From: DATGPD01 sp041398565
Lineage (GTDB): Bacteria > Planctomycetota > UBA1135 > UBA2386
NCBI GenBank assembly: GCA_041398565.1
Contig: JAWKUN010000005.1
Location: 1,171,044 to 1,235,043 of the forward strand
Direction of reading: 5' to 3'
DNA length: 64,000 nucleotides
Position numbers and translations under genes: made by a program. Each line of letters begins with the position of its first letter. The stretch's first letter is position 1. Below, in pieces: positions 1-10,990 of this stretch. The notes beneath the pieces were generated by a model. It had not been told where the DNA came from and did no database searches. It saw nothing but the letters and a program-made list of their open reading frames with translations.

Positions 1-260
1 GCCTGGGCGAAGACGTCGGCGTCGTCGAGGTAGCGCGCCGCCAGATCCACCATCTCGGGTCCACCCACCTCGCATGCCAAGTCGAGCGCTCCCGGTCTGG
101 TGAGCGGTGACCTTGCCAGCCACTCGATCTGCGCGGATAGGTCGCTGCGGAGAGGACGTTCGTGGCCGAGGGTCGTCGCGGCAGGTGGCGCCTCCGCACG
201 ATTCGCCGATCCCGTAACGCAGGACGCCAAGACCAACCAACAGGCTGCGCCGTAGCCCAT
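1..260 (-). CDS. Putative lipoprotein, N-terminal part only (runs off window)
   Basis: An open frame starts with ATG at 260 and runs off the left edge after about 86 codons without a stop. The N-terminus reads as a lipoprotein signal: a hydrophobic stretch ending LVLASC, a textbook lipobox with the lipidated Cys at residue 14. The mature part is Ala- and Arg-rich, then becomes a normal soluble-looking sequence (IEWLARSPLTRPGALDLACE). I do not recognise a family from this fragment. It lies on the same strand as the cytochrome gene and 143 bp downstream of it, so co-transcription is possible. Confidence 0.6.
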   Translation of the reverse strand, partial: MGYGAACWLVLASCVTGSANRAEAPPAATTLGHERPLRSDLSAQIEWLARSPLTRPGALDLACEVGGPEMVDLAARYLDDADVFAQ

Positions 261-403
261 CGCGACCCGGGCCGCAGCCTGAGGCTGGGTTGCAGCCGGA
301 GCTCCCTGCGGTGCGTAGGGCGAGGGTTTGCCGCAGTTGCAACCCAATGGATGACGCATGGAGGTACGAGTGGAAGAAGACATGGGTCGATCTCGCCCTT
401 CGG

Positions 404-2740
404 TCACTTCGAGTCACCGACGCAGTTGTGGTACATCGACGCCCAGTAGCTCGTGGGGTCGCTGGACATCTCGGAGTGCTCGGGCGTGTGGCAAAGCTCG
501 CATCGCTCGACATCCGGGGTGCGCAGGATGCTGCCACGGTCGGCGGATGCGGCGTGCTTCTGGCCCGGTCCGTGGCACGCCTCGCATCCGACGACGGCGA
601 GCGAGGCTGGACTGCCCCGATCGTGGCCAGACGGCACGCCGTCTCCGGTCACATGGCATACGTAGCAGCTCCGCACACGGTGCCGCTGCGCCGATTCGAG
701 GGCCAGCATGCTCTTGGCGTGTCCGGTGTGCTGCCATGCGGCGTACTGTTCGGCGTGGCACGTCGCGCAACGGTCGACGCCGACGTACGCGTTCCCGGCG
801 GCAACGCTGGAGACATCGGCGTGGTGCGCGACAGGCGCCACCGGCGAGCCATCGTCGACCTGTTCGAGGACCCGACGCACTTCGTCGCCGAGGTCTTCGG
901 GCACCGGGCCCTCGAGCCGAACCGGCGCCCACGCCAGAGGCATGGCGGTGTGGCGGTCGATGCGCAGGTCCTGCAGGCCGGTCTGGTAGGTGTCGACGGC
1001 CAGCACGCGCACGCCGGTGTCGCCGAGCGTGCTGGGGATCGCCGCGCGGGCGGGGGACGGGTGGCGGTACGCCGCGACCCGAGCGTCGCTCACCAGGACC
1101 ACGACCCGATGCCGCAGGTCGCGCACGACATCTGCGGGCGGGATCCAATTGCCGCAGATCCACACGGTGGTCTCGAGCGGCGTGGCGGCAAGGAGTTCGG
1201 CGAGGACCAGGCTCGGGTCTCGCACGCGGAAGTTGGTCAGACACTCGCCGACCCCGGCCGTCTCCGAGGTGACCGAGAGGTCCAGGAAGCCGAAGACCTC
1301 GACCGGGGGCGTCTGTCCGTCGGCGGCGAGCGACGCCCGCGGACTCCAGGGAGTGGTGCCGCCGTCGCGCCGCTCGACGTTGGACAACACGACCTTGCAC
1401 CTGGCCGTGCCGTCCTCGCTGCCGGTGTGGTCCCAGCTGAGAACGTCGTTCAAGCCCGGCACCCACACCGTGCCAGCGCGCGACATGTGTGCCTGCATGT
1501 AGGCGACGACACGCGGGTGGTAGCGCGGACTGCGCGGCCCGGGCAACATGTTGCCCAAGAACACGGTGGCAGCGAACGGAGTCCGCCGAAGCTCGGCAAT
1601 CAGACGCGCGAAGCCACCTTCCTTGCGCCCCTTGCAGCCGCAGTCCTCCACCATTCCGCCATACACGGCAGCGACCGCCACGCGCCCAGCGCCGGCGTCC
1701 GCCGATACGTGGTCGGGTAATGGGGCCTCGACGAGATCGACGGCCACGGGTCGCTCGAGTGCGCCGCCGCCGCCGCGCAGGATCTCCTCGTAACGCGCGA
1801 GGCATCGCGCGTGATGCTGCACGCACGTCTCGATCCGGGCGCTCCGCGCGACCCGATCGCGCTGGAACGCGGGCTCGCCCTCGCCGGCTCGCCCTCGGCC
1901 TTCGAGCATCACCAGAGTGGCAAGGTCGCCCTGGACCTCGTGAGCGGCAAGCTGTTGCCGCGAGCGGCGCTCGGCGGCGCTGCGCGTGCGATACGCCAGG
2001 TTCGCCGGCAGGATCGTCCGCCATTCGGATGCGATCTGCCCATCGGCGTACAGGAGCGACTGCGCGAGTTCGTACACCGCCGCGCCCCGGGCAGGGTCGT
2101 AGCTCGGCTGCCGCAGGCCCACCATCGCTTGCGCGACGAGCGTGGCAACCGAGAACGCGGTGTCCGCGGCCCCCAGGCGGTCGTATCCGGTCAGCAGGTT
2201 GATGCCGCCGACGAGGGTGCCTTCCCACATGCGCAGGGGCTTTGCAGCCTGCTCGCTCACGACCAGCATCGAGGGGAGCGCGTGGCGCTCCGCGTCTCCG
2301 AGTGCGGCCGCCTCGGTCAGCCGCGACAGCCACGCGTGCACTCGATCCGCCAGCTTCGTGTCCGTTTCGGCGCAGGTGGCGATGACGACCCCGGTGGTCT
2401 CGTCGCGCACGAGGCGCCAGACCGTGCCGATCACCAGGTGGGACTCGTAGCCGGTCGTCGCCACGGACAGACGCAGTCCCGTCCGGTCTTCGAGGAGCAC
2501 GGGACTCGACACCTCGAGGCCAGCAGCGCGCAGGGCCACGATCCTGTGGCCGGCGCCGTGCACGACCGCGATGTCGTGGCGTTCGGTGGCCGCGGCCCAA
2601 CTGGCCTCGAGCGCAGGGTCGAAGGTCGGTGCCGGCGCCTGCGAGGCGGTGAAGCGCGAAATCACGCCAATGCCGAGAATCCCCGCCGCCATGACCCACG
2701 TCTTGGCATCGACTCGACTCGTGCTCCGTCGTGACGTCAT
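404..2740 (-). CDS. Exported UshA-like / tetraheme cytochrome c554-type fusion protein
   Basis: The 778-residue protein has an N-terminal membrane or signal segment (about residues 15-32, WVMAAGILGIGVISRF). In the middle is a GGMVEDCGCKGRKEGG motif, which marks the metallophosphoesterase (UshA/YchR)-like proteins that accompany cytochrome c554 domains in planctomycetes and deltaproteobacteria. The C-terminal 125 residues carry four CxxCH haem sites: CATCH 658-662, CYVCH 692-696, CEACH 719-723 and CELCH 747-751. The protein is therefore probably an extracytoplasmic multihaem electron carrier. The usual phosphoesterase metal motifs are not obvious (FLGNML where GD is expected, GLNDVL where GNHD is expected), so that domain is probably not catalytic. 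The gene starts 57 bp downstream of the small Cys-containing protein gene, suggesting an operon. The electron partner is unknown. Confidence 0.88.
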   Translation of the reverse strand: MTSRRSTSRVDAKTWVMAAGILGIGVISRFTASQAPAPTFDPALEASWAAATERHDIAVVHGAGHRIVALRAAGLEVSSPVLLEDRTGLRLSVATTGYESHLVIGTVWRLVRDETTGVVIATCAETDTKLADRVHAWLSRLTEAAALGDAERHALPSMLVVSEQAAKPLRMWEGTLVGGINLLTGYDRLGAADTAFSVATLVAQAMVGLRQPSYDPARGAAVYELAQSLLYADGQIASEWRTILPANLAYRTRSAAERRSRQQLAAHEVQGDLATLVMLEGRGRAGEGEPAFQRDRVARSARIETCVQHHARCLARYEEILRGGGGALERPVAVDLVEAPLPDHVSADAGAGRVAVAAVYGGMVEDCGCKGRKEGGFARLIAELRRTPFAATVFLGNMLPGPRSPRYHPRVVAYMQAHMSRAGTVWVPGLNDVLSWDHTGSEDGTARCKVVLSNVERRDGGTTPWSPRASLAADGQTPPVEVFGFLDLSVTSETAGVGECLTNFRVRDPSLVLAELLAATPLETTVWICGNWIPPADVVRDLRHRVVVLVSDARVAAYRHPSPARAAIPSTLGDTGVRVLAVDTYQTGLQDLRIDRHTAMPLAWAPVRLEGPVPEDLGDEVRRVLEQVDDGSPVAPVAHHADVSSVAAGNAYVGVDRCATCHAEQYAAWQHTGHAKSMLALESAQRHRVRSCYVCHVTGDGVPSGHDRGSPASLAVVGCEACHGPGQKHAASADRGSILRTPDVERCELCHTPEHSEMSSDPTSYWASMYHNCVGDSK

Positions 2741-2797
2741 GGCGTCGGCAGTGATGGCTTCGGATTGCCGAGGCGCGCGTAGCGCCTCGGTGTAGGC

Positions 2798-3049
2798 CTA
2801 CAGGTTGTCCTTGCAGGTGGCGATGTCACCCGCCCGCCACCGGCCGACGACGCCTCCGTTCCTCAGCTGCGTGCAGCCGGGTCCGGTATCCATGCAGATG
2901 CCGTTGTTGTTGTTGCACATCAGATTGGCGTGGAAGCCAGGCTTGGGGGGAGGCGCGGCGCCGGCCGCGAGCTGGGTCTTGCCACGCGAAGGATTGCCGA
3001 AAGCGAACGCTGCGAGCACAGCGCCCAGGAGGACGGTTGTCTTGGTCAT
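2798..3049 (-). CDS. Small exported protein with four mature cysteines
   Basis: I chose the ATG at 3049 (83 residues) because it begins a clear signal peptide, MTKTTVLLGAVLAAFAFG. A TTG-initiated extension to 3127 would add Arg-rich sequence ahead of it. The mature protein is short and contains the cysteine cluster C-NNNNGI-C-MDTGPG-C followed by C near the C-terminus (DIATCKDNL), which fits two disulfides or a metal or redox site. No family is recognised. It is the first gene upstream of the multihaem cytochrome on the same strand (57-bp gap), so it may be secreted with that protein. Confidence 0.72.
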   Translation of the reverse strand: MTKTTVLLGAVLAAFAFGNPSRGKTQLAAGAAPPPKPGFHANLMCNNNNGICMDTGPGCTQLRNGGVVGRWRAGDIATCKDNL

Positions 3050-3174
3050 GACGGTCTCTTGTCGTGCGCGAAGTGCGCACGCGAGTAGGTCGTGAACCGC
3101 GTCGTTCGGACGCACGAATCGAGGCAAAACCCGGTCGATCCGAGGCGTGCGGCGCGGCGCGATGGTCCGCCCTC

Positions 3175-3241
3175 GGCCCCCTCTGGTCGGCGCTGCGCCG
3201 ACATCAACCCTTTGGGTTGCGGCCGCCGGCCGCGCTGAGCT
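3175..3241 (+). repeat. Solo copy of the hairpin half of the dispersed 184-bp element
   Basis: These 67 bases match the structured half of the repeat unit found at 16.4-16.9 kb almost exactly. They contain hairpin GTCGGCG-ctg-CGCCGAC, hairpin CAACCC-ttt-GGGTTG and the GGCCGCCGGC arm. The second half of the unit (GAGCTGCAAGGGC onward) is missing, because the match ends at GAGCT. The copy lies between the divergent starts of the small exported protein (3049) and the ECF gene (3325). Confidence 0.85.
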
Positions 3242-3324
3242 AGGGTGGTTCCCGGAGAGCCCGTGCGTGCGCGGGTCGCGCCAGGGCCTCGCGTCGCGTC
3301 TGCGCTACAGTCCCATCGAGGCCC

Positions 3325-3933
3325 ATGCCCGACCCTCTGCAGGAGACCCTGATCCTGGTCGAGCGCGCGCAGCGCGATGACCACGCCGCGGTGCAAGAGT
3401 TGTTCGGCCGCTACCTGCCGCGCGTGCGTCGTATCGCGGCGCTGCGGCTCGGCCGCACGACGCGCGACCTGCTCGACGTCGACGACGTGACGCAGGACGT
3501 CATGACCACCGCGTTCGCGAAACTCGACCGTTTCGACGTGACCTCCGAGGGCCAGTTCTGCAACTGGCTGGCGAAGCTGGTCGAGAATCGAATCCGCATG
3601 GACTTGCGGGCGCGCGGCACAGCGAAACGCGGCGGCGGCCGTGAGCAGCGCCAGGCCGACCTCGAATCCGCGGTCCGCGAGTCACAGGTCGGCGGAGTCG
3701 AGGCGACCCCGAGCCAGCACGCAGTCGGGACCGAGACCAACGAGGCGATCGAGCAGGCACTGCTCCTCATGTCCGAGCGCAGCCGTGAGCTCGTGATCCA
3801 CCGGTCGTTCTGCGCGCTCGAGTACGGTGAGATCGCCGAACTGCTCGGCCTCGGCTCGGCCGACGCCGCGCGCTCGCTCTACAGCCGCGCGCTGCGCGAG
3901 CTCGAGCAGCGTCTCGGCGACAGAGGCCCGTGA
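3325..3933 (+). CDS. ECF-type RNA polymerase sigma factor
   Basis: This 202-residue protein has the sigma-70 region 2 pattern (residues about 20-95, with LLDVDDVTQDVMTTAFAKLDRF corresponding to the core-binding and -10 recognition helices). It also has region 4 with a helix-turn-helix near the C-terminus (about 140-195, LEYGEIAELLGLGSADAARSLYSRALREL). A charged linker joins them. No anti-sigma gene with a recognisable zinc or membrane motif is adjacent. The downstream neighbour is convergent and the upstream neighbour divergent, so this gene is a single transcription unit. Its targets cannot be read from the sequence. Confidence 0.92.
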   Translation: MPDPLQETLILVERAQRDDHAAVQELFGRYLPRVRRIAALRLGRTTRDLLDVDDVTQDVMTTAFAKLDRFDVTSEGQFCNWLAKLVENRIRMDLRARGTAKRGGGREQRQADLESAVRESQVGGVEATPSQHAVGTETNEAIEQALLLMSERSRELVIHRSFCALEYGEIAELLGLGSADAARSLYSRALRELEQRLGDRGP

Positions 3934-3965
3934 CGCGGCGCGGCGGTCGGCGCCGCTTGTCGGGT

Positions 3966-3989
3966 CGGGCGGGGACCATTCCCCGCCCG
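3966..3989. terminator. Strong hairpin between convergent genes (bidirectional terminator candidate)
   Basis: A perfect 10-bp stem, CGGGCGGGGA with TCCCCGCCCG, closes a 4-base loop (CCAT). It sits in the 65-bp gap between the ECF stop (3933) and the stop of the minus-strand secreted-protein gene (3999). There is no T-tract, so the terminator role is inferred from position and stability. Confidence 0.5.
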
Positions 3990-3998
3990 CTGCCCGAC

Positions 3999-6596
3999 TC
4001 AGAAGTCGCCGCCGACCAGCGTGTCGAGGCCGTTGCTGTAGACCAGCTTGCGCGTCGACGGTGCACCCGGGTCGAGGACGACGCCCTGGGTGTAGAAGTG
4101 GCCCTGGATCAGGTTGACCAGGTTGGGCAGCGGCAGGGGCACGCTGCCGGTGCCGCTCCCCGACGTCGCCAGCGGCAGCGACACGTCGATGCTGACGCAG
4201 AGCTGGCAGGTCGGTCCGACGCCGAGGAACGCCAGGTTCAGCGGCAGCGGCAGACCGTTCCAGGTCGTGCGCGACACGCCGATGTAGAGCACTCCCGCCG
4301 CGTTGCCGACGGCGTTGCTGATGTTCCACTGCAGCGTGTTGTTGATCTCCAGGGTTCCGCCGCCCGAGTGCACGGGCACGAGGTTGCCGGTGCCGGGACA
4401 GCCGGCGCAGAACTGGGTGTAGCTGCCGTTCACGTGCGTGTGGAGTACTCCGCCTCGGCGGCGATCGCCGTCGAACCGGCGGTCACGGCGACGGCCAGCG
4501 CGCGGGTGCCGAGCGTTCGGCTGGCTGGCCGCCGTTGAGCCACCAGCGCTTGAAACCGGCGCCGGCCTGGGTGGCGGGTGCGGTCAGGGTCACGTTGGAC
4601 CCGGCCACGTAGTAGCGCGTGAAGTTGGTGGGCACCGTTGCCGTTGCCCTGGGCGTCGGAGGGGCTGACGCTGATCGCGACGCCGGTGGCGCTGCGCGCG
4701 CCGATGCTGATCGGCCGCGTCTCGTCGTAGATCGCCTGGGCGATGTGGTCGCGGAGTTGCCGGCGGCGAGGAACAGAGTGCTCCGGGACGACGAGTAGTA
4801 GGCCGGCGTGCCGTAGGGTGCAGCGCGGAAGCGCCACCTTCCACCGGTAGACCTTGCCGCCTGCCGTGTGGGTCAACGGCGCCGTCAGCACGTAGTTGCT
4901 GTTGGGGGTGTAGCTCAGGTAGCCGATCGTGGTCACACCCGTGCGGCCCTGGAGGTCGGGCTGGCAGGTGAGGGCGACGCCTTGCGGCTCGCTCCACACC
5001 GTCGTCGTCGCCCAAGCCGTGTTGTCGCGCTCGCGCCCGAACCAGGCGTAACGCGGCGTCTGGTGGCGTTGCCGGTGCCGCCGACCATGCCCATGCCCGA
5101 CGCCACGAAGGACAGCGAGCGCACCGGTGCGGCTGCACCGAGAAGTAGTCGCCCCACAGCGGGTTGCCCAGGCTGTTGTTGGTGCCGGCGAACTGGATGA
5201 GCGTCTGGCCCGCGAAGTTGGGATTGGCAGTCGTCGACGATGGCACAGAACGACGAGGGGTTGGACCTCGCCGGTCGCGGTGCCGCCGGCGGCGACCGTG
5301 AAGCCGATGTGCCCGGCCTGGTTGCCCGAGGCGGACGGATACATGATGCCGAAAGAGGCCCAGGCGTCTTCGTCGGCGATGAGCGTGTCGTCGGCGACGC
5401 GGAAGCGGGAGATGCGGCTGTACGTGGCTGCGGGCGCCCGGTGCCCGAACTCGCCGTCCACAAGAAGCCGCATCTGGGGCGTCTGGTAGGCGCCGGTCAG
5501 GCGGTCGCCGATGCGGCCGGCCCAGTTGTTGACGCGGTTGGCCGCCAACGACGTGTAGGGCCCGGCGTTGTAGGCGGCGTGATTGCGCTCGATCGTCGTC
5601 AGGCTGCCCGACACGATCTTGAAGATGCGCATGCGCGAGTTGCTGGCGTGCGTGCCGCCGTAGATGGTGTCGTCGGCGCCGCGCGTGAGCTTACCGAGCC
5701 GCCGCCGCCGATGTTGGTCGTGAACCACCAGCCCACGCTGCCGCTGCCGGCGACGAACTCGCTGAGGCGCATCGTCCAGATCACCGCGTTCTGGGCATTG
5801 GCCCGCGGCGTTGAAGATGTTGCTCGTGAAGAAGATGCGGTCGCTGCTGACCGCCATGCTCCGGGTAGTCGAGCCACTGCCGGCAGGCCGGTCAAACCCT
5901 GCGGCGTGAACACGTAGGACGACCAGGAGTTGGCGGCGATGTTGCCGCCGACGGCGAAGGCCACGCGCGCCGAGCCGCGCTGCGTCGTGGCGCTGTTACC
6001 GACTCGAAGCGTACCACCATCACGTCGTGGCTGCGCGCGTACAACGAGGTCTGGTCGCAGCAGAAGCCACCGTCGATGGCGCTGAACTTGGTACGGGTTG
6101 ACGTAGCTCCAGCTCGAGCTGTTGGTCGACAGGGCGGCGAACCAGTTGCCGGTGTAGAAGCCGACCGTGCTGCTCGGGTTGTCGACACCGCGGAAGGCCA
6201 CCGTCGGCTCGCACACGATGCCGCGGCCGGCGCCGCTCGGCGTGACCGTGGCGCTCGAGTAACGGTCACGTCGCATGGCGCGGCGATGCCGACGCCGCTG
6301 AGCCGCATCGGCGGGCTCTGCGGCTGCGGCAGGCCCGACTCCTCGATCGGGGTCGGCGGCAGCGTGTGCGGCGGCAGCGGCGCCACGACGCCGCGCGGCG
6401 GCGGCGGCACGTCGACGTCGTCGGTATTCGTGGCCGGTTCGGCAACGATCCACGCGGTCTGCGGTGGGAACGGCCCGCGCACGTCCTGCGCGGTGGCCCA
6501 CGCCGGAATCGCGGCCAGGGCGAAGACGGTTGCCAGGGCGTGACGCCGAGCGGAGGCGCGCGGACGAGAAGGGGAGGACGGGTTCGTCTTGTGCAT
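3999..6596 (-). pseudogene. Secreted protein gene interrupted by about 16 frameshifts
   Basis: Starting at ATG 6596 (signal peptide MHKTNPSS..., then ATVFALAAIPAWATAQ), a coherent protein can be followed to the stop at 3999 only by switching among all three minus frames. Switches lie near 6258, 6090, 6000, 5883, 5857, 5802, 5699, 5256, 5226, 5128, 5058, 4833, 4744, 4630, 4514 and 4435. Each looks like a single-base insertion or deletion, about eight of each. I saw no in-frame stop in the reconstructed chain. Segments such as IDGGFCCDQ, QWLDYPEH and VTLTAPATQAGAG align with the intact protein at 13737-16271 (HGGFCCDQ, WLDYPDAA, VTLTAPGNS). The end carries the C-terminal module common to exported proteins here. 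Either the gene is recently inactivated or the local consensus is poor. Confidence 0.8.
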
Positions 6597-6814
6597 GAGG
6601 TGATGTCGAGAGAACGGGCTGCACGAGGCGGCCAACCGGCGTCGGTGCCGGACGCTCGGAGGTGCGCCGAACGGAGGGTGGGAGGTCGGAGGTTTCTGAC
6701 CGTTCTGGTGACAAAAGTCCGTCGTCCGCCGTCGTCCGGGGCCCCATTCTTGGGATCCGTCGTTGCGCCGCGATCGGGGCAGGCGGTGTCCAGCGGGGAC
6801 GGCCGACGGCGCCG

Positions 6815-10210
<3,396 letters not shown>

Positions 10211-10297
10211 CGAGCCCGGTCGATTCGTTCGCTCGCGTGCCGAGGCACCGACCACCTGGTCAATTGCCTCTGCCGAGCCATGATACATCGCTTCGCA

Positions 10298-10903
10298 ATG
10301 ACCCCGAAGACAGTCCAGGAGACGACCGCGGCGCTCGTCCGCGCCGCGTCTGGCGACCAGCGCTCGCAGCAGGAGTTCTTCGAACTGCTGTACGGCGAGC
10401 TGCGTGGCCTGGCGCGTGGAGTGTTGCGCGGCGAGCGCGCCGGGCACACGTTGCAGCCCACCGCGCTCGTGCACGAGGCGTGGGTGCGGCTCGTCGATGG
10501 GTCAGCGATCGCCGCGATCGCTGTCGAAGGCGACGCGGGCGGCGACACCGAGTCGGCGCGCGGCCGCTTCCTCGGGCTCGCGGCGCGGGCCATGCGCCAG
10601 GTCCTCATCGACCACGCGCGCCGTCAGAACGCGGGCAAGCGAGGCAGCGCCTGGCAGCGGATCACCCTGTCCTCCGATCTGTCGGCGCAGCCGCTCGAAC
10701 TCGCCACGCTGCTCGATCTCGACGCTGCACTCGTCGAGATGGAGCGCCGGCAGCCGCGACTGGCGCAGGTCAGCGAGCTGCGCTTGTTCGCCGGTCTCGA
10801 ACTCGCCGAGGTCGCCGCGACCGTCGGCATCTCGCTCACCACGGCCAAGCTCGACTGGAATCTGGCGCGGGCCATGCTCACGCGTCGCCTGGCGGAGGGA
10901 TGA
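10298..10903 (+). CDS. ECF sigma factor of the planctomycete/acidobacterial Sigma70_ECF family
   Basis: This 201-residue protein carries the hallmark strings of this ECF family (the type matched by TIGR02999): LQPTALVHEAWVRL, then ARAMRQVLIDHARRQNAGKRG, and a C-terminal helix-turn-helix (LELAEVAATVGISLTTAKLDWNLARAML). I chose ATG 10298 (MTPKTVQETT); an in-frame ATG at 10280 would add six residues. It is divergent from the kinase-WD40 gene with about 90 bp between the starts, so the two may share a control region. Sigma factors of this family are often genetically linked to Ser/Thr kinases rather than to classical anti-sigma factors. Confidence 0.94.
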   Translation: MTPKTVQETTAALVRAASGDQRSQQEFFELLYGELRGLARGVLRGERAGHTLQPTALVHEAWVRLVDGSAIAAIAVEGDAGGDTESARGRFLGLAARAMRQVLIDHARRQNAGKRGSAWQRITLSSDLSAQPLELATLLDLDAALVEMERRQPRLAQVSELRLFAGLELAEVAATVGISLTTAKLDWNLARAMLTRRLAEG

Positions 10904-10932
10904 GGCGTCGCGTCGCGAGCGCGTGAACCACA

Positions 10933-10950
10933 TCGCGGCCGGGGCCGCGA
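10933..10950. terminator. GC-rich hairpin between convergent ECF and kinase genes
   Basis: Arms TCGCGGCC and GGCCGCGA (8 bp) surround GG. The hairpin lies in the 87-bp gap between the stop at 10903 and the stop at 10991, where both genes converge. No T-run follows, so the function is inferred from position. Confidence 0.4.
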
Positions 10951-10990
10951 CCAGAGCAAGCTCGGACTCGCGGCCTGCACGCCCGGCGCT

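Noticed and set aside
290..2734. Long plus-strand open frames across the cytochrome gene
   Set aside because: They lie antisense to a gene with four CxxCH motifs. Their Arg/Ala/Gly/His-rich composition is typical of shadow frames in very GC-rich DNA, which occur opposite nearly every gene here.
3999..6596. Programmed ribosomal frameshifting
   Set aside because: About sixteen shifts in both directions without slippery sites are far beyond any known programmed mechanism. Sequence error or recent inactivation is more likely.
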